Source of the DNA: Cladopsammia gracilis
Taxonomy: Eukaryota; Cnidaria; Anthozoa; Scleractinia; Dendrophylliidae
Assembly (NCBI GenBank): GCA_022457155.1
Contig: JAJGOT010000039.1
Location: 21,001-85,000, forward strand
Direction: 5' to 3'
Length of the DNA: 64,000 bases
This document shows positions 40,881 through 50,385 of this stretch, piece after piece; position 1 is the first letter of the stretch; each line of letters starts with the position of its first letter. The notes beneath the pieces were generated by a model. That model worked only from the letters and a program-made list of their open reading frames with translations. It ran no database searches and had not been told where the DNA came from. The translations under genes and the position numbers were made by a program.

Positions 40881-41050
40881 TCTGGAACAGCAGTCAGTAC
40901 CAAAACATCAACAGTGTCCTTTGCGGGTATTATTGCTTGTTTTTCCTCCATCAATGGTCGCAGGGGAAAGATTTCTATGATATTCTCAAGCCTCTCAGTC
41001 TGACTGATACCATGTTCAATGAGAAATTCATAAAAGAATATTTCGATTGA
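40614..41050 (+). pseudogene. Adenain-like protease (outer copy), frame-shifted
   Basis: Catalytic His (THWVCC), Asp (YFDSFG), Gln (SSQYQN) and Cys (CGYYC) are all present in 40690-41050. The first roughly 25 residues are in another frame, so a frameshift near 40685 breaks the gene. No ATG precedes the domain in frame. Lacks the inner copy's repeat-derived insert. Confidence 0.8.
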
Positions 41051-41052
41051 AA

Positions 41053-41856
41053 ATGAAGTCATATTGCGTGAAGGAGAAAAAACAAACTGAATGCGTGAAA
41101 CCATCGGGATATATGGCCGCAAAAAATGGCAGAAAGATGTGGTTTTGTCATTGCGCTTCCTGTGGAATCAAAAAGACAAGATTCCTGAAGGGAAACTGAC
41201 GCGGCCTCCGCAAGGCGGGGGCATTGGCGAACTTGCGCTGACCGGCGTCGCGCATGCTCTTCCCTGGCTCGGGAAAAAGACAGTTGAAATGGGGAGATAT
41301 GGAGCCAGTGAATTATTGCGAAACAAAAAAGCTCAGAAAAAAGCATTGGATTTTGCCCTGGACAAGATGAAACCATTTCTTGCCAAAACCTCTTCCGATA
41401 TGCTGAATGAGCTGAGCACGGCGATAAGGCCAAACAGAAAATATAAGACAGAGCGGAAAGATTTGGATGGCGCTGGGGTTGACGTTCACAGCCTGATTAT
41501 GAAACTGCCAAAACCAAAGAAAGGTTTCACCCTCCCAGGGCATAACTTCACAGGCCCCGGGAAACCCACTAGATAAGCAAGTCAGATTCAATGAAAAGGG
41601 AGAAATCCTCGAAATTCTGCAGCAGCCCACGGGAAAAACAGACGCAGTTGCTATGCAGCACGATGTTGATTATTCAGTCTGCACAAAACATTCAAACCCG
41701 CGCAAATGTAAAAACAAAGCAGACAGGAAAATGGTTGCCGCTTTGGATGCGATTCCCTGGAAGGAAAGACAGTGGGGTCATGCTTTGGCACGAAACGTCA
41801 TTAATGCGAAACAGAAACTTGGTTTGGGTGTCCCAAAAAACGGGAAAAGATTTTGA
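41053..41856 (+). pseudogene. PLA2 protein (outer Polinton), frame-shifted
   Basis: Start MKSYCVKEKK, 1-2 bp after the protease stop. Same Cys module (CHCASCGIKKTRF) and glycine-rich helices. Frameshifts occur near 41190 and in the calcium loop near 41565 (FTGPGK..). The catalytic block HDVDYS (near 41661) and the C-terminus to RF-stop at 41856 are intact. Ends over the frameshift signal. Confidence 0.72.
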
Positions 41857-41877
41857 GTGAAGGCTGGGCTCAAAATC
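41835..41877 (+). promoter_or_regulatory. -1 ribosomal frameshift signal, PLA2 to integrase (outer copy)
   Basis: A_AAA_AAC at 41835-41841 in the PLA2 phase (CCA AAA AAC), 7-nt spacer, stem GATTTTGAG (41849-41857) / CTCAAAATC (41869-41877). Identical architecture to 30557-30599. Confidence 0.78.
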
Positions 41878-42818
41878 TGGCAAACGAACTTTACCGGCCA
41901 ATCCGGCGGCGCTTCCCAAAACGAAGAGTCATTGCGTATGGGATTGACAACATCTGGGCGGCTGATCTGGTCGAGATGGGGAAATATTCGAGGTGGAACA
42001 AAGGGATCAGATACCTCCTGATGGCGATCGATGTTTTCTCAAAGTTCGGTTGGATTCGTCCCCTGAAAGACAAGCGAGGTCAATCAGTCGCCGATGCTTT
42101 CCGATCCATATTCAGGGAGCGAAAATCGAAAATGTTATGGACTGATAAGGGAAGTGAGTTTTTCAATGCAACAATGAAGGATCTTCTGAATAAGAATGGG
42201 GTAACTTTATATACGACGGAAAATGAAGAAAAGTCGTCTGTTGTTGAACGCTGGAACAAGACAATGAAGGAGAAACTTTTCCGGATGTTTTCTGCTAACA
42301 ATAATACAATATACTGGTACAAACTAGACAAGTTAGTGGAGCAATATAATCATCGTTTTCATTCGAGCATTCGGATGACTCCCGCAGAGGCGAGCAAACA
42401 GAAAAATGAGAGGCAGGTGTTCGCTAATTTATACGGAGACATGATTTATGCTAAACATGCCCCAGCAAAATTCAAGGTTGGCGACAGGGTTAGAATTTCA
42501 AAATACATGCGAAAGATATTCGACAAAGGTTTCACCCCGAACTGGACAGAAGAGATATTTGTTATTGACGAAATATTGAACACAAACCCTGTAACGTATA
42601 AATTAGTTGATCTGTTGGGAGAGAAAATCACCGGATCATTTTACGAAGCAGAATTGTCGCCTACTACGCAAGATGTTTTCCGCATTGAAAAGGTTATTCG
42701 CCGGGACCAGAAGAAAAAGAAAGCTTTGGTTAAGTGGAAAGGCTATTCCGACAAATTCAATTCTTGGGTTCCGCTGAGTGATGCGGAAAGCTGTCTTAGC
42801 CATCGTTTCTTGCGATAA
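41853..42818 (+). CDS. Chromodomain integrase (outer Polinton), intact but ATG-less
   Basis: 321 codons beginning at TTG. Asp in AADLVEMG, Asp in WTDKGSEFF, Glu in VVERWNK; SH3-like region; chromodomain RIEKVIRRDQ...KWKGYSDKFNSWVPLSD. There is no in-frame ATG ahead of the catalytic core; expression is expected by -1 frameshifting from PLA2. The tail past the chromodomain (CLSHRF) is short. It would catalyse insertion of the element; same family as Ginger/retroviral integrases. Confidence 0.88.
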   Translation: MSEGWAQNLANELYRPIRRRFPKRRVIAYGIDNIWAADLVEMGKYSRWNKGIRYLLMAIDVFSKFGWIRPLKDKRGQSVADAFRSIFRERKSKMLWTDKGSEFFNATMKDLLNKNGVTLYTTENEEKSSVVERWNKTMKEKLFRMFSANNNTIYWYKLDKLVEQYNHRFHSSIRMTPAEASKQKNERQVFANLYGDMIYAKHAPAKFKVGDRVRISKYMRKIFDKGFTPNWTEEIFVIDEILNTNPVTYKLVDLLGEKITGSFYEAELSPTTQDVFRIEKVIRRDQKKKKALVKWKGYSDKFNSWVPLSDAESCLSHRFLR

Positions 42819-42819
42819 A

Positions 42820-43330
42820 GATCTGGCCCTCCGGAGAAAGATCTGGAGAATAATTTTCATCCCAAAATTATTTTCCGGAGAACGATCTGGAGAATAATTT
42901 TCATCCCAAAATTATTTTCAGGAGAAAGATCTGGATCCCAACCGGAGAAAGATTTTCATCCCAAAATAATTTTGAAAAACAATCCTCTGAAGAGTTCCAG
43001 CCGGGGTAAAAAGTTAAAACCAAAAAAAAAATCCAAAAGATGACTTCCGCTGAAATCAGCGGAAAACAAATGAAAACCCTCCTTGGGTGATAAATGGTAA
43101 CCTCCCTGTGTGACAAATGACAACCTCCCTGTGTGACAAATGACAACCTCCCTGAGCGACAAATGGCAACCTTCCTGTGTCGGTATTCAGCGGAAACAGA
43201 CTCAACCTCCCTGGGTGACAAATGGTAACCTCCTTGAGCGACAAATGACAACCTCCCTGAGCGACAAATGACAACCTCCCTGAGCGACAAATGACAACCT
43301 CCCTGAGTGACAAATGACACCGAATTTGGG
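42820..43330. repeat. Inverted counterpart of 15046-15450, with 23-bp tandem repeats
   Basis: GGAGAAAGATCTGGAG-type repeats (42825-42950), a CCGCTGAAATCAGCGG hairpin (about 43049-43064) and about nine copies of CAACCTCCCTGAGCGACAAATGA-like units (43083-43318). These mirror the left-arm series in reverse order. Non-coding. Confidence 0.85.
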
Positions 43331-43358
43331 AAAATGATTTCACATCCAAGATGTCAAA

Positions 43359-43976
43359 TCAAACTTCATCTTCATCCCTGTCCTCATACTCATCGAAAGC
43401 TGAGGCAGATTGGACCATTTCCTCCACCAAAACTTCATCCACAATGGATGTGATAGATTTGATGTTTCCGCAGAAAAGGTGCTTGATGGAAAAGACAACT
43501 TGCCCGCGAAGTGGAATACCAATGAGCTCTTTCTGTTTCAGGATGGGTTTTTTCTTCCCATCAATCAACTCCCAAAAACGGCAAGAGAAATCCGTCTTGG
43601 GGAGTTTGGAGGGATAAATCTTAGCGTAGATCTTTTCCTGCTCAGATTTGTCGACTTTCAAGAGAGTAAAATCTCCCTCACGGAACTTGGAAAAAGACGG
43701 GGCAAGTTTTTTCACTTCCTCCCGTTTTTCCACTGCAGCTGAGTTGAGATGAGTTTCCAGTTTGTGGAAAAAGGAGATGTTTTCTTCAGGAAGATTTATT
43801 CCCAAAGAGAAAGAATTTCCTTCATGAGCAAAAATTTTGAACTTGGTTTGGAGTTTCAGTTGAAGTCGCTGATCATTGTGGGAACATGGGAGCAGGCAAT
43901 AGGTGATCTTTCCAGCTGATCGCTTCAGAGGAGCTTGGAGAACGATATCGGGAATGGAAATTTTTTCGGGATTCAT
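43359..43976 (-). CDS. Putative ssDNA-binding protein (outer Polinton)
   Basis: 205 residues, start MNPEKISIPDI preceded by AAAATG. A beta-rich middle (IYAKIYPS...RGQVVFSIKHLFCGN) is shared with 21428-21952 and 55360-56100. The protein ends in a short acidic tail (DEYEDRDEDEV), a hallmark of many replication SSBs. Located beside the HTH and PolB genes. OB-fold SSB assignment is inferred, not recognised from a specific family. Confidence 0.5.
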   Translation of the reverse strand: MNPEKISIPDIVLQAPLKRSAGKITYCLLPCSHNDQRLQLKLQTKFKIFAHEGNSFSLGINLPEENISFFHKLETHLNSAAVEKREEVKKLAPSFSKFREGDFTLLKVDKSEQEKIYAKIYPSKLPKTDFSCRFWELIDGKKKPILKQKELIGIPLRGQVVFSIKHLFCGNIKSITSIVDEVLVEEMVQSASAFDEYEDRDEDEV

Positions 43977-44007
43977 TTTCTTGGGTGAGATAAAAAAATA
44001 AGTTTTT

Positions 44008-44166
44008 TCACACCCAGAGCCATTTCTCCATAAACTGCCAGTCTTTTTCAGTTTTGATTTTGATGAAACCAGTTGCCATGTCAACAGCTTTTTGAAAGTT
44101 CTTTTCTGCTTGGCACGCTTTCATCCATTCTTCTTCGCTTCGCTCAGCTTCTTCTTTCTTGTCCAT
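44008..44166 (-). CDS. Small charged helical protein, 52 aa
   Basis: Start in AAAAAATGG at 44166; contains an EEAERSEEE insert of the repeat type seen across the element, then an amphipathic helix and KWLWV end. Lies between SSB-like and HTH genes on the same strand. Unknown function. Confidence 0.35.
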   Translation of the reverse strand: MDKKEEAERSEEEWMKACQAEKNFQKAVDMATGFIKIKTEKDWQFMEKWLWV

Positions 44167-44189
44167 TTTTTCTCCAATGGAGAAAAAAA

Positions 44190-44660
44190 TCAAACTTGGG
44201 TGATGATATCTGAGATGGGAATGTCGAATGATTTTTTTGCCCTTTGCGCCGATTTCAAGACTCTGACACACACTCGGATTTCCCGTATCTTATCAATGCA
44301 TCTTTGAAAGTCTTTTTGCATCCATGTGACTTTGTGAGAAATTTCTTGGGAATCAAGGAAATGATTTCTCATCTTGACGATTTGGTTGATAAAATCCATT
44401 TGGGAGATGTTGAATTTGGAACACACTTCATCAAGATTGAAAAAATCAACATCATCAACTTTGAGAATCGGCCCATCTTCCGGCACTTCCTGAATGAAGA
44501 AAACTTTTTTGTCGGCTCTTCTTGTGAATTTTGATTTGTCAACTCCTCTTTTGAGAACGCTGAGAATGGCTGGAGATGAAATCCCAGTCGCATCTGATGC
44601 TTCCTTGAATGAGAGAAAAATCTGCTTTTCTTTTCCTTCTTCCTGAATCGAAAACTTCAT
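44190..44660 (-). CDS. HTH/NUMOD1-like DNA-binding protein (outer Polinton), intact
   Basis: 156 residues, start MKFSIQEEGK in AAATAAAATG. Module 1: SDATGISSPAILSVLKRG then KFTRRADKKVFFI. Module 2: DEVCSKFNISQMDFINQI. A basic helical C-terminus follows. Same module as in 15478-16440. Divergent from PolB with only 38 bp between start codons, so it may regulate PolB or bind the replication ends. Homologue at 20993-21470 is frame-shifted. Confidence 0.6.
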   Translation of the reverse strand: MKFSIQEEGKEKQIFLSFKEASDATGISSPAILSVLKRGVDKSKFTRRADKKVFFIQEVPEDGPILKVDDVDFFNLDEVCSKFNISQMDFINQIVKMRNHFLDSQEISHKVTWMQKDFQRCIDKIREIRVCVRVLKSAQRAKKSFDIPISDIITQV

Positions 44661-44698
44661 TTTATTTTGGAAATTTTTTTTTTGTTTTGCCAAATAAA

Positions 44699-47600
44699 AT
44701 GAGAACACTCAAAGACCTGAGAAATTGGGCTCGTGAAGAAGGAATTATGGGGTATTCCCGAATGTTCAAAGCCGAATTGATGAAACTTTGGGAAGAAACA
44801 CAACCCGAAAAACCGAGAAGGAAAGGATATCCCACTCCCCCATTTGTTTTCAAAGCCCCGAAAACCCTCCTAGATTCGAGAAATAAAAAAATTTTAGCGC
44901 CTATTTTAGTTCCGGTACAAGCTAATTTTCCTTCCAGAAGAATTCCGGCAGTCATTGAACAAAATGTGGAAACCGTTTCTGATTGGATGAATTGGTTGGA
45001 AAGTGCGGATGATGTTGATGTTCGGAGGAGATCGAATCCCGCGGTTGAAAGATTGAAGAAGCAGATTGCTGAATTGTGGGAAGCAGATTTTGCTGTTGAA
45101 GAAAGAGAATCCGCTTTGAGGGGTTTTGCGAGATCATATGGCATTCGTGGGCGTCCAGGTTTTGGTCCCAGAGAATTTTTGGAGACTGTGCGTCGAAAAC
45201 TCATTGATTTGTTTGAGATGAACAAGAGAACCATGCAGAACAAAGATGATTCTTTCCTGCCGAATGATCCGCACGGATTTGGCAACTGGAGAAGTGATTG
45301 AGGAAGTTGCAGATTTCCATTCCCGAATTGAAGTGAATTTGGAAGGAACAGACCGGGAAGTGACGCTCGATCTCATGGTTGCAAGAATTCTTGAAAATCT
45401 TGCGAATTTTCAAAGGAAAGGATCAAATTGGAGATTTGAGGAAGTGACAGATCTGACAATTCTTTTCACCGAGTATCGGCCATTGGGTGGAAGTTCTCAC
45501 ATTCCACTACCTGCCACATTGAAGAACAAGAAAGCTGTGGTGAACCTGAAGAATGCTGATGAAATGTGTTTCAAATGGAGTGTGACAAGAGCTTGCTTCC
45601 CAGTGGAGAAAAATCCAGAAAGAATCTCGAAAATTCTCCAAATTCAAGCAGAAGAATTTGATTGGAGTGGACTTTCTTTCCCAACTCCTTTGTCGGACAT
45701 TGGGAAGTTTGAAAGAAGAAACTTTGGAATCGCGGTGAATGTCTTTGGTTTTGAAAAGGGATGCGTCGTTCCCCTGAGAATCTCAGAGGTAGCAGACCGG
45801 ATGAAAGAGGTGGATCTGTTGTTGATTCGTGAAGAGGAAAAGAGTCACTTCTGCACGGTGAAGAATCTCAGCCGATTGTTGACAACGCAAGTGTCAAAAC
45901 ACAATGGTGCAGTTGTTTTCTGCAGATGTTTGAACCATTTCCCCAATGAAGAAAGATTGGAGAAACATACGACATCATGTGAGCAATTTGAAGCTGTGAA
46001 AATTATGCCGGAAGAGGGAAGTGTTGTAAAATTCAAGAATTTCAACAGGAAAATGATTTTTCCATTTGTGATCTATGCCGATTTTGAAGCGAGACAACTC
46101 CCCGTTTCATCTGCGGGGCCAAATCCAATGACAAGCTTCACGGAGAAATTTCAAAAGCACATTCCCTGTTCTTTCGCTTTCCATGTGGTTTCTCCCTTTG
46201 TGAAACGAGATCCAGTTTTGTTTCGAGCAGAAGATGATTCAGTTGATGTTGGGGAATGATTCGTGAAAGATTTGGTGCAGTTTGTGAAAGGAATTCAGGA
46301 AGAGGTGAAGTTCCCGAAGCGGATGAAATTTGGGGAGAAAGAGAGAAAGTTGTTTGATGCAGCAACTGTTTGTTGGATCTGTGAAAAAGAATGGCAATTG
46401 GGGGAAAAGAAAGTCAGGGATCACTGCCACTTTTCCGGAGAATTCAGGGGAGCAGCTCAGCTCACGAAGAAAAATATATCTCCTTCTCCAAAAAGATTCT
46501 GTTGGGAACAAGGTTAAAAGAAGGGAAAGTTGTGAAAATTTGGCATGAAATTCGATTTGTGGATTCAGCCCGATTCATGGCAGCCCCCTTGGGAAACTTG
46601 GTGAAGAATTTGACGGATGAAGACTTCCTGGAAACGCGAAAGATCTTTGGTGAGAAATGGAAGTGGATGAAACGGAAAGGAGTTTTTGCATATGAATGGT
46701 TGGATTCAGTTGAAAAATTTCAGGAGGAAAAACTGCCTGAGAAATCCACCTTCTTCTCCAAACTGAATGATGAAGGCGTCTCCGATGAAGATTTTCAGTT
46801 CGCTGAGAAAGTTTGGAAAGAAATGGAGATGAAAAACATGGGAGATTTCCACGATGTTTATTTGAAATCAGATGTGACTTTGTTGGCGGATGTTTTCCAA
46901 GAACTCAGAAAAGTTTGTCGGACGCATTATGGCGTCGATCCTGCTTGGTTTTACACTTCTCCCGGTTTGGCTTGGGATGCAGCTTTGAAGGAAAGCGGAG
47001 TTGAATTGGAACTGCTGAATGACCCAGATATGTTGCTGTTCTTTGAGAGAGGAATTCGTGGTGGTGTTTCAACCATCCTTCACAGGAAAGCAAGGGCAAA
47101 TAACAAATTCATGGGAGATGATTTCGATCCTGGAAAGCCTTCAACATTCGTTCCCTATTGGGATGCAAATGGATTGTATGCTTGGGCCATGACAATTCCT
47201 CTTCCTGTGGGTGAGTTTGAGTGGATGACAGAAGATGAACTCCGAAACTGGGAAGCTGAAAGTTGCGTCCTGGAAGTGGATGTGAGCATTCCAGATGAAT
47301 TGCATGATTTCTTCAATGACCTTCCTCCTCTTCCAGAGAGAGTTGTGATGCGAGGAGTGGAAAAGTTGATTCCCAACTTGAATGGGAAAGAGAAATTGGT
47401 TGTGCATAGGAGAATCCTCAAACAAGCTCTGGATCTGGGCTGCCGCTTGAAGAAGATTTTGGGGGGGGAGTGAAATTCAAGGAAGAAAGGTGGTTGAACT
47501 CCTTCATCATGAAGAATGCCAATCTGAGACAGAAAACCAAGAATGCCTTTGAGAAAGATTTCTTCAAGTTGATGAACAACGCTGTCTTCGGAAAAACAAT

Positions 47601-48366
47601 GGAAAACATCAGAAGGAGAATTGACATCCATTTGGTGACGTCGCAAGAACAACTTCTGAAACTTTCCTCCCGATCTAACTTTGAACATTGGATAGTGTTT
47701 GATGAAAATTTGGTTGGAGTTCATATGAAGCGAATGAAGATGCTTTTCAACAAACCTGTCTATGTGGGGCAAGCAATTCTGGATATCTCCAAGACGTTGA
47801 TCTATGACTTCCATTATGGATATGTGAAAAAGAAATGGAAAAAAGCGCAGTTGTGTTTCACTGACACAGACTCCCTGTTATATGAAATTGAAACGGAAGA
47901 TCTGTTTGAGGATATGGCAGGAGATGTGGAAAGATGGTTTGACACATCTGAATTCCCAGAGACACACCCCCTGATTGTGGATGGAACTTTGGAGAGAAGA
48001 AACAAGAAAGTTTTGGGGATGATGAAAGATGAAGCTTGCGGTGGAATCATTGACGAATTTGTAGGATTGGGATCCAAACTATATTCCTTCCGAATGCATG
48101 GAGGTGGGGGAACAAAGAAATGCAAAGGAGTGAAAAAGAAAGTTGTGAAAAAGCGAATCTCGCATGAAGACTTTGTTGCATGCTTGGAAAGCCAGAAACC
48201 GGCAATGAGACAGATGAATTGCATCAGAAGTTTGAAGCATGAACTCTTTTCCCAAACTGTGAACAAGACTGCCCTGAGTGCAAATGACGACAAACGATTT
48301 GTGTGTGAAGATGGGGTGGCCACTCTCGCTTGGGGGCATTGGAGGTTGAGAGATGGAGGAAAGTAG
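44699..48366 (+). pseudogene. pPolB (outer Polinton), multiply broken
   Basis: Same gene as 17156-20878, starting MRTLKDLR in AATAAAATG. ExoI DFEARQL, motif A YWDANGLYAW, motif B KLMNNAVFGKT and motif C FTDTDSLLY survive. Breaks: frameshift near 45290; TGA at 46257-46259; a deletion near 46458 of about 50 codons that removes the ExoII block (NLKGYD in the inner copy) together with a frame change; and a G8 run near 47461-47468. Its stop codon TAG (48364-48366) is the first bases of the right terminal repeat. Not functional as read. Confidence 0.9.
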
Positions 48367-48530
48367 ATAATATTTGAGAGAACTGGATTGATTCTATTTT
48401 ACGCTATTCCCACACGTTAAGAATAACGTTCACAGTCCCCCGTCCGACAGTTCGTATAATTGGCACACAATGACAAACCGTTCGGGAATAGCGTGAAATA
48501 GAAGTGAGCCAGTTCTCTCAAATATAATCT
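48366..48530. repeat. Outer Polinton right terminal repeat, a foldback hairpin
   Basis: Arms 48373-48416 and 48479-48522. The GGCTCA variant is on the outer arm, mirroring the left end. But the stem tip and loop (from TATTTTACGC to GCGTGAAATA) run in the same orientation as at the left end. Confidence 0.85.
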
Positions 48531-48533
48531 ACT

Positions 48534-49500
48534 ACTGGGTGGTGGTTTTGTAGCTTCCTTCTTCCAACAACACACTGCAAAATGTCCCCTTGTACCACAC
48601 TTCTTACATTCTTTACCTTTTGCTGGACAAGAAGCATCTCTTGCAAAGTGACCAAAACGATTGCACTTGAAACACCTTTGTGATGGATCCACTCCAGGCT
48701 TTTCAATCTTGCGGTTCTGTCCACCTTTCTTTCCCTTGTTCCCACTCTGTCCTCTCCCTTTATTCTGGAATTTCTGTTGCTTGATCCAGTTGACTTGTCC
48801 AGTCGGGTGTGTTGAAGTCTTATCACAAGATTTCATCTGTTCATTAACTGCTTCGAAGGCTCTTGCAATGCGCTGTAGATCAGCTAACGTGGCGTTACTT
48901 TTCTCCAAAAAACTTCCTCCTGAGCTTTTGGTCCTGAAACTTTTCAATCAACTGGTCCCGAATCGCTTCATCCACATCGGTGAACTCGCACGTAATCATC
49001 TTCTGTCTCAACCTGCACACAAACTGATCGACTGTCTCTCCGTTCTGCTGCTCCATTTGCCTGAATACATGTCTTTCAAAGGAAACATTTACCTTCGGTA
49101 CGAAATATTCGTCCAGAATTGCTATGACATCTTTGTAGGGCTTCAGTTCTCCCTCCGTGGCTGCGAGCGTATAGTATAGTTCCTGCAATTCTGTACCCGC
49201 GGTGTGTAACAATAATGCAACTTTCTGTGGGTCGCTTGAAACCCCTTTTGCCAACACATACAGCTCGAATGAACGCTTCCAGCGCTTCCAACGCACAGCT
49301 AAGGTGTTTGGATCTTCCCTGGAATTGAAGCAGGGTAGACTTCGTACTTCTGTTACCGAAAATTGGGTCGGTTGAGCTGCTTGACTCCCTGTTGCCTGAC
49401 TTTCCACCGAGCCTCCCGTGTCACTCGTTGAACTCGTTTCTGTATCTTCCATTCCCCTCAAAATCTCACTTCCTTCTTGAGGATTTTCCAAAATAAACAC
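48534..49500 (-). pseudogene. Gypsy Gag (capsid and zinc knuckle), frame-shifted
   Basis: It starts at 49500, about 16 bp after the PBS. A capsid-like region (NTLAVRWKRWKRSFELY, FRQMEQQNGETVDQFVCRLRQ) ends in a shifted frame near 48905. The second frame holds a basic linker and two CCHC-type knuckles (CFKCNRFGHFARDASC and CKKCGTRGHFAVCC). The frame then runs into the outer Polinton at 48530. The pol continuation is at 13006 on the other side of the insert. Confidence 0.82.
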
Positions 49501-49515
49501 TTACAAAAGCAGGCA

Positions 49516-49535
49516 GAATCCCGTCCTCGTCGCCA
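49516..49535 (-). promoter_or_regulatory. Gypsy primer-binding site, tRNA-Ser type
   Basis: On the minus strand TGGCGACGAGGACGGGATTC, one base from the 5' LTR. It is complementary to the 3' end of metazoan tRNA-Ser (CCTCGTCG plus CCA), as I recall it. Confidence 0.8.
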
Positions 49536-49536
49536 A

Positions 49537-49706
49537 TGTACTGTTCCGCGGCGGATGGCAACACAATATCACTCGATTCACTTAGAACTCAACATGTTTA
49601 ATAATGCTCGCCATGTGATACAAAGATGGCCGCCAACAACTCTATCCATAATGCTTTGCGGTTTAAAACATACGCATACATGAAGTATTAATACAGGAAC
49701 ACTACA
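49537..49706 (-). repeat. Gypsy 5' LTR
   Basis: TG...CA; matches 9491-9660 except one base. Followed by the ATACG duplication at 49707-49711. Confidence 0.95.
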
Positions 49707-49711
49707 ATACG

Positions 49712-50319
49712 GCTGTGCATTTTCATTCACAGTTTTTATTTTTTCTTGCCTATAATATATGCTTGAAAAAATAAAAACTCACTTGTAAAAATGTGCAGCT
49801 GTATATATGTCATAGTTAAAATTTTTCAATAGGTAATTCTTTTTTTAACTGGATAATTGTTTGTTTTAACTACCACTACACTGTAGTAGGTAATTTTTTT
49901 CTATTAAAAATTCTCATATTTCTCCCGTGATGCCATACTTAGTCTACTACCCTCTATCTACATGTGCTCCCTGGAATATCACAGGTGAAATTATGAAATA
50001 AAGAATTTTTTATAGCACTTACCAGGAGCTGAACTCTCTACCTTCAGATCTGCAGTCTAATCTCTATGCCACTACACCACACAGGACAAGGTTAACAAAT
50101 GGCTTAAACTTCTTTGTATTATTGCTTATTATTGGTCCCAGACTCCCTCGGCCAACATTTAATTCATGCAAAACTGAAGCTAGTTCTCTAAGAAATTCTA
50201 TTTATTTTAAGATTGTTATTAGTATGTCAGCTTTTACCTTTAACAATACTAGATGATATCATTTTTCTGTAATCATCTTTCAGTTGAGCATTAAATGTTT
50301 ATTATTTTTCTTGTAATAG
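49712..50319. other. Host intronic or intergenic sequence
   Basis: AT-rich and without open frames of note. Contains the tRNA-like sequence at 50021-50084. Likely the intron upstream of the exon at 50320. Confidence 0.5.
50021..50084 (-). pseudogene. tRNA-Cys-like sequence (tRNA-derived SINE or pseudogene)
   Basis: The minus strand reads TGGTGTAGTGG (A-box-like), GACTGCAGATC (anticodon loop with GCA) and GTTCAGCTCC (B-box-like), in tRNA order. The acceptor ends do not pair well, so it is not a sound tRNA gene. Confidence 0.4.
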
Positions 50320-50385
50320 TTTGATTGTACTTTGGGTGAGGCCCATCTTATACAGCAGAGGTTTAAGGCAAATGGACTAATTGAG
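50320..50385 (+). CDS. Host gene exon a (22 codons)
   Basis: Acceptor ...TTGTAATAG and donor GTACTT. The 66 bp are fully open, starting and ending on codon boundaries, beginning FDCTLGEAHL. It joins in phase 0 with exon b. I do not recognise the protein; the gene continues outside these four exons. Confidence 0.65.

Larger units (their letters stand above)
13014..48522. mobile_element. Outer Polinton/Maverick element (about 19 kb, itself interrupted)
   Basis: It has terminal foldback repeats at both ends and lies inside the Gypsy polyprotein. A flanking direct repeat ATAAT is found (13009-13013 and 48524-48528; extended to six bases there is one mismatch). Polintons make 6-bp duplications. 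Excluding the inner element (16839-33343), it is about 19 kb. It encodes pPolB, integrase, adenain-like protease, packaging ATPase, double-jelly-roll-type major capsid, penton-like protein, PLA2, fibre and several small proteins. Many genes carry frameshifts; major capsid, penton and integrase look intact. Boundaries could shift by up to 8 bp because the repeat arms extend to 13007 and 48530 (AG...CT). Confidence 0.9.
9491..49706 (-). mobile_element. Ty3/Gypsy retrotransposon split by two nested Polintons
   Basis: 170-bp LTRs with TG...CA ends lie at 9491-9660 and 49537-49706. They differ at one position that I can see. They are flanked by the perfect 5-bp target duplication ATACG (9486-9490, 49707-49711). 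A polypurine tract (9661-9673) and a 20-nt PBS (49516-49535) are in the correct places for a minus-strand element. The Gypsy sequence itself is only about 4.7 kb (9491-13013 and 48523-49706). The remaining 35.5 kb is inserted Polinton DNA. The gag frame at 48531 and the protease frame at 13006 can be read in one phase across the junction, which shows the insert interrupts a single polyprotein. Confidence 0.93.

Noticed and set aside
16839..48522. Inner and outer Polintons as one tandem-duplicated element or an assembly artefact
   Set aside because: The inner element has its own AG...CT ends, 1-kb TIRs and an exact AATTCA duplication, and its genes differ from the outer ones at many positions.
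13007..48530. Outer Polinton borders at strict AG...CT ends
   Set aside because: These borders leave no target duplication (GGGAAT versus ACTACT). Shifting inward gives ATAAT on both sides, so I prefer about 13014-48522, but the hairpin arms do extend to 13007 and 48530.
50021..50084. Functional tRNA-Cys gene
   Set aside because: Acceptor and T stems pair poorly; better seen as a tRNA-derived repeat.
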